Source: Dorea longicatena
Lineage (GTDB): Bacteria; Bacillota; Clostridia; Lachnospirales; Lachnospiraceae
DNA length: 64,000 nucleotides
Reading direction: 5' to 3'
Assembly (NCBI RefSeq): GCF_025150085.1
Contig: NZ_CP102280.1
Coordinates: 1,561,001 to 1,625,000, forward strand
Positions 34,800 to 43,078 of the stretch are shown here, piece by piece. Positions within the stretch are counted from its first letter, which is position 1. Every line of letters starts with the position of its first letter. A program made the position numbers and the translations under genes. The notes beneath the pieces were generated by a model. It saw nothing but the letters and a program-made list of their open reading frames with translations. It did no database searches and was not told the DNA's origin.

Positions 34800-35669
34800 C
34801 TATTTATTCAGAATCTCTGAAAGATTTGCCTGGATTGCCGCAGCAACCTCCGGTTTATTCATAGAATATACGTGAACATGGTTAATGCCATTTGCGAACA
34901 GATCGATGATCTGGTCTGTCGCATACGCAATACCTGCCTGCTGCATTGCTTTCGGATTATCTCCAAAGCGATCTACGATTGCTTTGAATCTCTCCGGAAG
35001 GTTGGTTCCGGACATAGACAGGATTCTCTTTACCTGATTTGCATTTGTTACCGGCATGATTCCCGGAATAACCGGAACGGTAACACCCTTTTCTCTCGCT
35101 CTATAGAGGAAATTATAAAGAATATTGTTATCAAAAAACATCTGTGTAGTCAGGAAATCTACACCACAGTCTACTTTCTGTTTCAGATGTGCAATATCAT
35201 CCTTCTTATGCTCGGACTCTACATGTCCTTCCGGATAACATGCAGCCCCGATGCAGAAATCTCCCTGACTCTTGATATCCTCGATCAGCTCATATGCATA
35301 CTGATAATGATTCGGAAGTGGGAATTCACTCTCTTGTGGAATATCTCCTCTGAGAGCAAGGATATTCTCAATTCCTGCTGCCTTTAACTGATCGATTACC
35401 TGATGCACTTCTTCTTTTGTTGATGATACACAAGTAAGATGTGCAAGGCTTGGTACATTATATTTATCTTTGATATGTGATGCAATCTTTACAGTATTCT
35501 TACTGGTACCGCCGCCTGCACCATATGTAACACTCATATATGACGGTTTCAATTCTGCAATTGCTTCTGTCGCCTTTAATACTCCTTCATATGCTGCATC
35601 TGTCTTCGGAGGAAATACCTCAAAAGAAAGATGCGGTGTCTTTTCTACTAATATATCACTGATTTTCAT
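34800..35669 (-). CDS. metF: 5,10-methylenetetrahydrofolate reductase MetF
   Basis: 289 residues. Flavoenzyme that makes 5-methyl-THF, the methyl donor of MetH. Marks: SFEVFPPKTDAAY, PSYMSVTYGAGG, AHLTCVSSTKEEV, ILALRGDIPQ, GAACYPEGH and TTQMFFDN. Spacing to AGGAG is unusually long (15 nt). A five-codon reading frame (MTEKI) starts 1 nt after that AGGAG and its TGA overlaps the metF ATG, so metF translation may depend on it. It is first of metF, activation protein, metH; glgA ends 32 nt upstream. Confidence 0.96.
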   Translation of the reverse strand: MKISDILVEKTPHLSFEVFPPKTDAAYEGVLKATEAIAELKPSYMSVTYGAGGGTSKNTVKIASHIKDKYNVPSLAHLTCVSSTKEEVHQVIDQLKAAGIENILALRGDIPQESEFPLPNHYQYAYELIEDIKSQGDFCIGAACYPEGHVESEHKKDDIAHLKQKVDCGVDFLTTQMFFDNNILYNFLYRAREKGVTVPVIPGIMPVTNANQVKRILSMSGTNLPERFKAIVDRFGDNPKAMQQAGIAYATDQIIDLFANGINHVHVYSMNKPEVAAAIQANLSEILNK

Positions 35670-35700
35670 ATTTTTTCTGTCATTCTCCTTTAGTCTGTTT

Positions 35701-37137
35701 TTACATTCCTTCGTATAATTCTTCGTACTGTTTTGCAGAATTCTTCCATGAGAAGTCTTTATTCATGGCACGTTCAACAATCTTGTTCCAGTCACGTTTC
35801 TTATCGTAATAGATCTGTTCTGCATAACGTACAGTTGCCAGCATCTCATGTGCATTGTAGTTCATGAAGCTGAATCCTGTACCAGTCTTTTCATACTCAT
35901 TGTATGGTTCTACTGTATCTTTCAGACCGCCTGTCTCACGGACGATCGGAACTGTTCCGTAACGTAAACTCATCAACTGGCTGAGTCCGCATGGTTCAAA
36001 CAGTGACGGCATAAGGAATGCATCACAGGACGCATAGATCTTATGAGACATTGCTTCTGAATAATAAATGTTTGCAGATACTTTTCCAGGATATTTCCAT
36101 GCGAAATGGCGGAACATATTCTCATACTGTTCTTCTCCTGTACCAAGCGCTACGATCTGTACTGCATCCTGACACAGTTCATCCATTACATATGCAACAA
36201 GATCAAATCCCTTCTGATCTGTCAGTCTGGATACGATACCGATCATCATAGTTTTATGATTCTCTTCCAGACCAAGTTCCTTCTGAAGTGCGATCTTGTT
36301 CTTGATCTTCTCTTTACGGAAATTGCTGACATCATAATTTCTCTCGATCTTATTGTCTGTCAGTGGATTATAATCTTCATAATCAATTCCGTTCACAATT
36401 CCAGACAGGCAGTTTGCTCTTGCATTCATAAGACCGTCCAGTTTCTCGCCATAGAATGGTGTCTTAATTTCCTCTGCATAAGAGTTACTTACCGTCGTTA
36501 CTCTGTCCGCATATACGATTCCACCCTTCAGGTAGTTTGCATCCTTGTATGCTTCCAGCTTATCCGGTGCGAAATAATACTGTGGTAATCCGGTAATGTC
36601 TCTGACACGCTTCGGATCCCATGTTCCCTGGAATTTCAGGTTATGTATAGTCATCACCGTCTTGATTCCACGGTAAAATTCATTGCCATATCTGAAATTA
36701 TCCAGATAGATCGGAACCAGTCCTGTCTGCCAGTCATGGCAGTGAATGATGTCTGGTCTGAAATCGATCAGTGGAAGTGCACTTAATACAGCTTTTGAGA
36801 AGAATGCGAATTTTTCAATATCCGCATACATATCACCGTATGGTGCATATCCGTTAAAGTAATATTCGTTATCTATAAAATAAAACTTAATTCCGTCGTA
36901 TTCCATTTCAAGAACGCCAACATACTGTTTTCTCCAGTTCAAGTCCATATAAAAATGAGTATGATACTGAAGTTTTTCTTTCCATTCGTCTTTCATGCAC
37001 ATATACTTTGGAAGCATTACGCGCACATCGTATTTTTCTTTATCAAAATATTTCGGTAATGATCCGACAACATCGGCAAGTCCTCCTGTTTTGATAAATG
37101 GGACTGACTCAGATGCCGCAAATAGTATTTTCTTCAT
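35701..37137 (-). CDS. glgA: Glycogen synthase (GT5)
   Basis: 478 residues. ADP-glucose:alpha-glucan glucosyltransferase that extends glycogen. N-terminal KTGGLADVVGSLPKYF is the ADP-glucose-binding KxGGL motif, HCHDWQTGLVPIYL and TIHNLKFQG are typical, and the C-terminal Rossmann domain has IGIVSRLTDQKGFDL and MPSLFEPCGLSQL with the catalytic Glu. GGGAGGG lies 6 nt before the ATG, and a TATAAT box (37176-37171) marks a probable promoter with a weak -35. No other glg gene adjoins it. Confidence 0.97.
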   Translation of the reverse strand: MKKILFAASESVPFIKTGGLADVVGSLPKYFDKEKYDVRVMLPKYMCMKDEWKEKLQYHTHFYMDLNWRKQYVGVLEMEYDGIKFYFIDNEYYFNGYAPYGDMYADIEKFAFFSKAVLSALPLIDFRPDIIHCHDWQTGLVPIYLDNFRYGNEFYRGIKTVMTIHNLKFQGTWDPKRVRDITGLPQYYFAPDKLEAYKDANYLKGGIVYADRVTTVSNSYAEEIKTPFYGEKLDGLMNARANCLSGIVNGIDYEDYNPLTDNKIERNYDVSNFRKEKIKNKIALQKELGLEENHKTMMIGIVSRLTDQKGFDLVAYVMDELCQDAVQIVALGTGEEQYENMFRHFAWKYPGKVSANIYYSEAMSHKIYASCDAFLMPSLFEPCGLSQLMSLRYGTVPIVRETGGLKDTVEPYNEYEKTGTGFSFMNYNAHEMLATVRYAEQIYYDKKRDWNKIVERAMNKDFSWKNSAKQYEELYEGM

Positions 37138-37206
37138 TGCATTTCCCTCCCAACCTTAGAATACTTTATCATTATAACGTATTTTTATTCAGAATAAAAG
37201 GGTTGT

Positions 37207-37995
37207 TTAGCGGTTTTTATTTTCCAGTCGGATCGTATCTGCGATCAATGCTATAAATTCTGAATTTGTAGGTTTTCCCTTTCCATTACTTACTGTATAT
37301 CCAAATAACTCATCCAGCGTATCAAGCTTTCCACGGCTCCATGCAACTTCGATCGCGTGACGAATTGCTCTTTCCACTCTGCTTGCCGTTGTCTGATGCA
37401 TCTTGGCAATTGTAGGATACAAAACCTTCGTAATCGCATTCAACACATCCATATCATCCACTGCCATAATGATCGCATCCCGCAGATAATGATAACCTTT
37501 TATGTGCGCCGGTATTCCGATTTCATGGATCATATCCGTCACACGGGTCTCTAGATTATATTCTTGCTTTTTGGAAACTACATTCCGGCTTTCGGATTCC
37601 GAACTGTTCTTTCTCTCCCCGTTTCCCGCATCTTTGATCCTGCTTAAGATCATATCATTGTGAAATGGTTTCATCACATAGTAACTTGCTCCTTTTCGGA
37701 AGGCATCTTCTGTAATTCTTTCCTGTCCGACAGCTGTCACGATAATAAATTCCGGTCGTTTGGTAATCTGCTCATCCATATTTACTTTTTCCATCACACT
37801 TAATCCATCCATCTTTGGCATGATCAGATCCAGTAATACAACATCCGGTTTCTTTTCTTTGATCAGATGATAGATATCTTCACCGTTATCAGCTTTTCCT
37901 ATCAGATTCAAATCCTGGTCTTGCTCTATGATTTCACCCAGCATATCCAAAATTCTTTCATTGTCGTCAGCGATTGCTACATTAACTTCTCTCAT
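37207..37995 (-). CDS. spo0A: Sporulation transcription factor Spo0A
   Basis: 262 residues. The receiver domain (about 1-120) has the acidic pocket IADDNERI and the phosphorylation site in [13 protein letters not shown] (Asp55-56 region), with the conserved VTAVGQE and MKPF lysine. A short linker leads to the Spo0A effector domain with [21 protein letters not shown] and the DNA-recognition helix [19 protein letters not shown]. It is the master regulator of entry into sporulation. AAGGAGG precedes the ATG. It follows spoIVB, the usual clostridial and bacillar order, with its own promoter and 0A-like boxes in the 118-bp gap. Confidence 0.98.
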   Translation of the reverse strand: MREVNVAIADDNERILDMLGEIIEQDQDLNLIGKADNGEDIYHLIKEKKPDVVLLDLIMPKMDGLSVMEKVNMDEQITKRPEFIIVTAVGQERITEDAFRKGASYYVMKPFHNDMILSRIKDAGNGERKNSSESESRNVVSKKQEYNLETRVTDMIHEIGIPAHIKGYHYLRDAIIMAVDDMDVLNAITKVLYPTIAKMHQTTASRVERAIRHAIEVAWSRGKLDTLDELFGYTVSNGKGKPTNSEFIALIADTIRLENKNR

Positions 37996-38039
37996 TTTAC
38001 GTAATGCCTCCTTGTCCCTTAATAATTATGTCGAGTTTT

Positions 38040-38068
38040 ATTATATATTTTCCTCAATTTTCGAACAA
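38040..38068 (-). promoter_or_regulatory. Probable promoter of spo0A
   Basis: TTGTTC (38068-38063), 17 nt, TATAAT (38045-38040) on the minus strand, about 45 nt upstream of the ATG. The -10 is perfect and the -35 weak, as expected for a regulated promoter. Confidence 0.55.
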
Positions 38069-38097
38069 GAAAATACTGTCGTAAAAACATGACCCGC

Positions 38098-38107
38098 ATC
38101 GACAAAA
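38098..38107 (-). promoter_or_regulatory. Spo0A-binding box (0A box) upstream of spo0A
   Basis: TTTTGTCGAT on the minus strand, close to the 0A consensus TTTTGTCGAA. It is centred near -70 of the predicted spo0A start, between the spoIVB stop and the promoter. A second partial box TGTCGAG (38029-38035, plus strand) overlaps the predicted start site. Spo0A autoregulation is known in Bacillus. Confidence 0.5.
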
Positions 38108-38113
38108 TTCTGA

Positions 38114-39178
38114 TTATTCTACATATTTCAGCATATTTTCGATAAAAATCCCATAACCCCTCGTTGGATCACTGACAAATACATGGGTAACCGCACCCGC
38201 TATCTTTCCATTCTGGATAATTGGTGTTCCCGACATTCCCTGAATGATTCCGCCTGTAATTTCCAGCAATTTTGGATCTGTCACTTCTATTTCGAGTCCT
38301 TTATTTTCCTCTCTGGTATGTTTGTCAATTTTTGTAATACGAATTTTATACTCTTTTACTTTTCCTTCCACACAGCATCGGATTTTTGCATCTCCTTTTT
38401 TTATTTCATCCGTCTGCATTATCTCCATCGGATCCGTGTCCTGAAACAGGTTTTCTGTGCGGTCAAGCGTTCCAAAAATCCCACAATCCGTATTTTTATC
38501 AATTTTTCCAAGCACATTATATCTGTTATAAACAATGATTCCTTCAATGCCTCCTGGATTACCGTCAATTCCTTTCTGGATACTTCGTATACTGGTTTCG
38601 TATACTCTTCCATTTCGAATCTCCATAAGTGCATTCGTATCTGTGTCATGAATTCCATGTCCAAGTGCTCCAAATCTGCTGTCAGAATTAAGAAATGTTA
38701 CTGTTCCAAGTCCCTGTGCATTGTCCCTTACCCATATCCCGAGCATGCAATTATTTTTTTTGCTCCTGACCGGTTTTACCTTCACTTCCAGATATTCCGA
38801 ATCTCTGCGCAGCTTTAAAATCACATCTGTTCCATCTGTAGTTTTTAATATCGTCTGTAGTTCTTTTTTATCCCTGATCTTCGTTCCATTGCATTCTACG
38901 ATATAATCACCGGCCTTTACCAGATGTCTTGCCGGTTCCAGTCGTTCACCGTCTGTTCCTGTAACCTTCTCTGTTCCAAGAACCATGACTCCTTCTGTTT
39001 CCAGATAGATTCCGATCGGCATACCTCCCGGGATCACCGTATTGTCAGACACCGTCCCCGCGCTTACTTCCTCTTTTTCGTTACGTTCCATTTTTTCCTT
39101 CACTGAATATCCCGTGTAAAAAAAGACAGAAAAAACAAGTGTTATGATCAGACATTTTCGATACCAATATTTTCTCAT
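38114..39178 (-). CDS. spoIVB: SpoIVB peptidase
   Basis: 354 residues from the ATG at 39178, with GAGGTG 6 nt upstream. A single N-terminal membrane span or signal anchor (LIITLVFSVFFYTGYSV), a PDZ domain (about 70-140, VKAGDYIVECNGTKI), then the S55 serine peptidase domain with FGALGHGIHD (catalytic His) and GIIQGMSGTPII (catalytic Ser). It is secreted from the forespore and cleaves SpoIVFA to trigger sigma-K activation. Position between recN and spo0A is conserved. The recN terminator ends immediately before its ribosome site, so its own transcription start is unclear. Confidence 0.95.
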   Translation of the reverse strand: MRKYWYRKCLIITLVFSVFFYTGYSVKEKMERNEKEEVSAGTVSDNTVIPGGMPIGIYLETEGVMVLGTEKVTGTDGERLEPARHLVKAGDYIVECNGTKIRDKKELQTILKTTDGTDVILKLRRDSEYLEVKVKPVRSKKNNCMLGIWVRDNAQGLGTVTFLNSDSRFGALGHGIHDTDTNALMEIRNGRVYETSIRSIQKGIDGNPGGIEGIIVYNRYNVLGKIDKNTDCGIFGTLDRTENLFQDTDPMEIMQTDEIKKGDAKIRCCVEGKVKEYKIRITKIDKHTREENKGLEIEVTDPKLLEITGGIIQGMSGTPIIQNGKIAGAVTHVFVSDPTRGYGIFIENMLKYVE

Positions 39179-39190
39179 GTTCCACACCTC

Positions 39191-39227
39191 AAAAAAAGAT
39201 AGACATCCCTGCAAGAATGTCTATCTT
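39191..39227 (-). terminator. Rho-independent terminator of recN
   Basis: AAGATAGACAT (39227-39217) pairs perfectly with ATGTCTATCTT (39206-39196), 10-nt loop, then a run of seven T (shared in part with the stem) on the minus strand. The T run is followed directly by the spoIVB ribosome site. Confidence 0.9.
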
Positions 39228-39271
39228 AGTATGTGGTATTTTATAAAAAATACTCTGGATCTGTATACTTT

Positions 39272-40945
39272 TTATTTTATCTGACCTGCCAGATTTTTCA
39301 TCTCTTTTGCGCTTTGGATCACGGTATCTGTAATTTTTGCACCGCCGAGGATCCTTGCCAGCTCTTCTACCGACTTTTCTTCTGTCAGCGGATAAATGTG
39401 TGTACGCGTCACTGCATCCTCTGTCTTTTTTTCAATCAGGAAATGCTGATCTGCCATCGCTGCAATCTGTGCAAGATGTGTAATACAGATCACCTGATGT
39501 TCTTTTCCGATCAATGCCATCTTTTCCGACACTTTCTGTGCCGTACGTCCGCTGATACCAACATCAATTTCATCAAAGATCAGTGTCTCAATCTCATCTT
39601 TATCTGCCATTACAGCTTTGATCGCCAGCATGATTCTGGAAAGCTCACCACCGGAAGCAACTTCTGTCAATGGTTTCACCTGCTGTCCCTGATTGAGCGA
39701 AATACGGAATTCCGCATCATCAATGCCATCTTTGGAATATTCTTTCTTTTCCGCAAAATGTATCTCAAACTGCACCTGTTCAAAATTCAGGTCTTCCAAG
39801 CCTTTCTGGATCTTCTTTTCCAGCATGTTTGCCTTCTTCTTTCGAAGAGTCGAAAGTTTCTGCGCCCTTTTAAGATAATCCTGTTCCAACTGCTCACAGG
39901 ATGCTTTCAATTCCTGCATATACGCATCATAGTTTTCCAGAATTTCAATTCTTTCTTCCTGCTTCTTACAGTACTCCATGATCTTTTCATACGAGTTACC
40001 ATATTTCGTCTTCAGATGATTGATCTCATTTAACCGTTTTTCTGTTTCATAAAACTCTTCATCCGAAAATTCACAGTTTTTCTGATACTCCGCCAGTTCG
40101 TGATTGAAATCATTTAACAGATTATCTACATCCGCAAGCTGCGAATATAACTGCGCAAGCTGCTCATCAGCATCTGAAACTTCCGACAGGGTTCTAAGTG
40201 CCCTTCCGAGCTTTTCGCTTGCGCTTTCCCCATCTCCGCCTGTATACTGATAGCTTTCGGTCACGCTCTGGACAATCCGCTTTCCATTGCACATACGACG
40301 GTAAAGTGACTCCAGCTCTTCGTCCTCATGCTCTTTTAATTCTGCCTGCACGATCTCATCGACTTCGAACTGTAAAAATGCCAGTTCTTTCGCCCTTTCG
40401 GATTCATCTGCTCCTGCCTCTGACAGTTCTTTTTGTTTTTCTTTGTACTGCCGCCATATCTCTACGACTTTTTCTTTCTGTCTCTTCGTCTCTTCACCTG
40501 CAAAAGCATCAACGATCGCCAGATGATTCTTTTTATAAAGCAGTGACTGATGTTCATGCTGTCCGTGAATATCGATCAAAATCGATGATACTGCTTTAAG
40601 TGTCGCCATCTGTACTGTCTCGCCATTGATCTTGCTGACACTTCTTCCTTCCATCAGTCTTCTCTGCAGTGTAATAAACCCATCTTCCGGGTAAATATCC
40701 AGTTCTTTTAATTTACGGATCTGCCGTTCATTTTCCACTGAAAATGTCAGCTCCACCAATCCGTATCTCGCTCCCTGGCGAAGAATGTCTTTCGTGTATC
40801 TTCCGCCAAGAGCAAGATTGACCGAGCCTAGAATGATTGACTTCCCGGCACCGGTCTCTCCTGTTAATATGTTCAGCCCTCTGCCAAACTCTACTTCGAT
40901 CTCATCGATCAAAGCCAGGTTTTTCACATGCAAATATTGTAACAT
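39272..40945 (-). CDS. recN: DNA repair protein RecN
   Basis: 557 residues. SMC-like ATPase of double-strand break repair. N-terminal ATP-binding half with LTGETGAGKSIIL (Walker A) and IDIHGQHEHQSLL; long coiled-coil middle (about 150-350); C-terminal half with signature VASGGELSRIMLAIK and Walker B TLIFDEIDVGISG. GGAGG is 3-4 nt before the ATG. It is the last gene of the run from asp23 and ends at the terminator 39191-39227. The argR-recN order is widely conserved in Firmicutes. Confidence 0.97.
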   Translation of the reverse strand: MLQYLHVKNLALIDEIEVEFGRGLNILTGETGAGKSIILGSVNLALGGRYTKDILRQGARYGLVELTFSVENERQIRKLKELDIYPEDGFITLQRRLMEGRSVSKINGETVQMATLKAVSSILIDIHGQHEHQSLLYKKNHLAIVDAFAGEETKRQKEKVVEIWRQYKEKQKELSEAGADESERAKELAFLQFEVDEIVQAELKEHEDEELESLYRRMCNGKRIVQSVTESYQYTGGDGESASEKLGRALRTLSEVSDADEQLAQLYSQLADVDNLLNDFNHELAEYQKNCEFSDEEFYETEKRLNEINHLKTKYGNSYEKIMEYCKKQEERIEILENYDAYMQELKASCEQLEQDYLKRAQKLSTLRKKKANMLEKKIQKGLEDLNFEQVQFEIHFAEKKEYSKDGIDDAEFRISLNQGQQVKPLTEVASGGELSRIMLAIKAVMADKDEIETLIFDEIDVGISGRTAQKVSEKMALIGKEHQVICITHLAQIAAMADQHFLIEKKTEDAVTRTHIYPLTEEKSVEELARILGGAKITDTVIQSAKEMKNLAGQIK

Positions 40946-40953
40946 GCATCCTC

Positions 40954-41403
40954 CTATAAGATAATCTTGCTGATCTTGTCCATTACTTTTACCGTGTCAT
41001 CCACGCTTCGTATTGCACACATAATCGTGTCATCTCCCGCAATACTTCCGACAATTTCATTCCATTTCATTGCATCCAGTGCCGCACATACAGCACTTGC
41101 CATTCCGGCCACTGTCTTGATCACCAGAATATTCTGTGCCATATCCATAGACAGATACCCTTCTCTTAAAACACGGATATATTTCTCACTCATTCCATTC
41201 TCATTATGCTGGTGCAGTGCATATCTCTGTTTTCCATTTTCTGAAGGTATCTTTGTAAGTTTCAGGTCACGGATATCTCTGGATACCGTTGCCTGAGTAA
41301 CTTTGAATCCCTCCTGGTTCAGATATTCCGCCAGTTCTTCCTGCGTTTCAATATGATATTTATTAATCAATTCAATAATCTTCGCATGTCTGTTAACTTT
41401 CAT
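40954..41403 (-). CDS. argR: Arginine repressor ArgR
   Basis: 149 residues. N-terminal winged helix (HAKIIELINKYHIETQEELAEYL, recognition helix region TQATVSRDIRDLKLTKIPS) and C-terminal arginine-binding and hexamerisation domain with GSIAGDDTIMC. Represses arginine synthesis genes when arginine is high. A plausible target, argD, lies in the window at 24232-25461. The ribosome site (AAGG) is weak and inside the end of nadK, 4 nt upstream, suggesting coupling. Confidence 0.96.
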   Translation of the reverse strand: MKVNRHAKIIELINKYHIETQEELAEYLNQEGFKVTQATVSRDIRDLKLTKIPSENGKQRYALHQHNENGMSEKYIRVLREGYLSMDMAQNILVIKTVAGMASAVCAALDAMKWNEIVGSIAGDDTIMCAIRSVDDTVKVMDKISKIIL

Positions 41404-41407
41404 ATCA

Positions 41408-42247
41408 TCAATTTCCCTTCATCTTTCTCCGTAATATTTCCAAAAAACTGATTTTATTAATCTTCATGATTTTTGTCGACTCTTTTGCCTTGCAAATGGT
41501 CAGACGATCTCCTGTCTCAAGCGGCACGCTGGTCGCACCGTCAAATGTAACCAGTACTTTTTCTATATTGCCTCTGCGTCCTTCTCCGATCTCAATCACG
41601 ATCTCATCGTCGGAAGACAGAACAATGCTTCTTGTGTTCAACGCATGTGAACAGATTGGTGTGATCACAGTAAGAGACGCCGTAGGTTCTACGATCGGAC
41701 CTCCCGCCGACATATTATATGCCGTAGAACCGGTTGGTGTGGAAATGATGATTCCATCCGCTTCATAGGAATTCAACAGTTCCCCGTTTACGAACAATTT
41801 AAAATATATAATACGCAGATCATCACCTTTACGTGACACAACAATATCATTAAGTGCAACATCTTTCTTTCCGTTCGGAAACATGCCTTCCAGCATCATA
41901 CGCTCTTCATACAGATAATCACCTTTCAGCATCTGTGTGATATCTTCTGCCAGATTGCTTACCTCTACCTCTGTAAGATACCCAAGCGTTCCCATGTTGA
42001 TACCCAGAATCGGAACGTCTCTTTTCCAGAGCGTTCTTGCCACTTCAATCAAACTCCCGTCACCGCCAATCACGATTGCACAATCGATCATGTCCGGAAT
42101 CCGTTCCCTGATAATATTTTTCTCTGCATCTTTTTCACACAATATACAGCTTCTTCCCGCTATCTCCAGTAATTCCTTTACTTTTTCCGTCACCGCATGA
42201 TTCGTATCTTTTCCATCATTTGTAACGATCCAAAACTTTTTTAACAT
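41408..42247 (-). CDS. nadK: NAD kinase
   Basis: 279 residues. Phosphorylates NAD to NADP. The conserved GGDGS motif (VIGGDGSLIEVART), NMGTLGYLTEVE, and SPTGSTAYNMSAGGPIVEP are present. AAAGG lies 9 nt before the ATG inside the tlyA end. It lies 4 nt before argR and 6 nt after tlyA in a tight operon; the order tlyA-nadK-argR-recN is conserved in Firmicutes. Confidence 0.97.
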   Translation of the reverse strand: MLKKFWIVTNDGKDTNHAVTEKVKELLEIAGRSCILCEKDAEKNIIRERIPDMIDCAIVIGGDGSLIEVARTLWKRDVPILGINMGTLGYLTEVEVSNLAEDITQMLKGDYLYEERMMLEGMFPNGKKDVALNDIVVSRKGDDLRIIYFKLFVNGELLNSYEADGIIISTPTGSTAYNMSAGGPIVEPTASLTVITPICSHALNTRSIVLSSDDEIVIEIGEGRRGNIEKVLVTFDGATSVPLETGDRLTICKAKESTKIMKINKISFLEILRRKMKGN

Positions 42248-42253
42248 CTGTCT

Positions 42254-43063
42254 CTAACCTTTCGCAAGTGTCGCAAATGACTGATCTACCGTCTTTTCGA
42301 CATCAATCTCAGGCGAAATTCTGTCAGTCGCTTCGCATTTCTGTAAATGGACCAGATATTCGATATTACCTTCCGGTCCTTTGATCGGAGAGAATTCCAG
42401 ATTCAGCACTTCAAATCCGATAGACATTGCATAATCAATCACTTTATGGATGACTTCTATATGCGTACTTTTTTCGCGTACAACGCCTTTTTTCCCAACC
42501 TTTTCTCTTCCCGCTTCAAACTGTGGCTTGATCAGTGCAACTATCTGTCCGTCTTCCGTAAGATAATTACGAATCGGAAGTAACACTTTTGTAAGCGAAA
42601 TAAATGATACATCAATAGATGAAAACTGTACCGGTTCTCCAATGTCTTCCGGTGTGACATAACGAATGTTCGTTTTTTCCATACATACAACTCGTGGATC
42701 CTGTCTGAGTTTCCAGTCAAGCTGTCCGCGGCCCACATCAATCGCAAATACTTTCACAGCACCATTCTGCAACATACAGTCCGTAAAGCCTCCTGTAGAA
42801 GAGCCTACATCTGTACATACCTTTCCTTCTACACTGACATCAAAATTCTTGATCGCTTTTTCCAGTTTCAGACCGCCGCGGCTGACATATGGAAGAGTAT
42901 GACCTCTCACTTCGATCGTCGCTTCTTCCGGAAATGTAGTTCCTGCCTTATCTTCTTTCTGTCCGTCTACATATACGATCCCGGACATAATGATTGCCTT
43001 TGCCTTTTCTCTGGAAGCCGCCAGATTTCTTTTTACAAGTAATACATCTAATCGTTCTTTCAT
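42254..43063 (-). CDS. tlyA: TlyA family rRNA 2'-O-methyltransferase (hemolysin A-like)
   Basis: 269 residues. N-terminal S4 RNA-binding domain (RLDVLLVKRNLAASREKAKA), then an FtsJ-like methyltransferase fold with DVGSSTGGFTDCMLQNG as SAM-binding loop and LIKPQFEAGREKVGKKGVV. Known members methylate 16S and 23S rRNA cytidines. The alternative old name hemolysin is not meaningful here. GGAGAG precedes the ATG. 16 nt separate it from dxs upstream. Confidence 0.94.
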   Translation of the reverse strand: MKERLDVLLVKRNLAASREKAKAIIMSGIVYVDGQKEDKAGTTFPEEATIEVRGHTLPYVSRGGLKLEKAIKNFDVSVEGKVCTDVGSSTGGFTDCMLQNGAVKVFAIDVGRGQLDWKLRQDPRVVCMEKTNIRYVTPEDIGEPVQFSSIDVSFISLTKVLLPIRNYLTEDGQIVALIKPQFEAGREKVGKKGVVREKSTHIEVIHKVIDYAMSIGFEVLNLEFSPIKGPEGNIEYLVHLQKCEATDRISPEIDVEKTVDQSFATLAKG

Positions 43064-43078
43064 AATCTCTCCTGTTAT

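Noticed and set aside
42254-43063. Hemolysin
   Set aside because: The S4 plus FtsJ-like methyltransferase architecture marks an rRNA methyltransferase; the haemolysin label of TlyA is historical.
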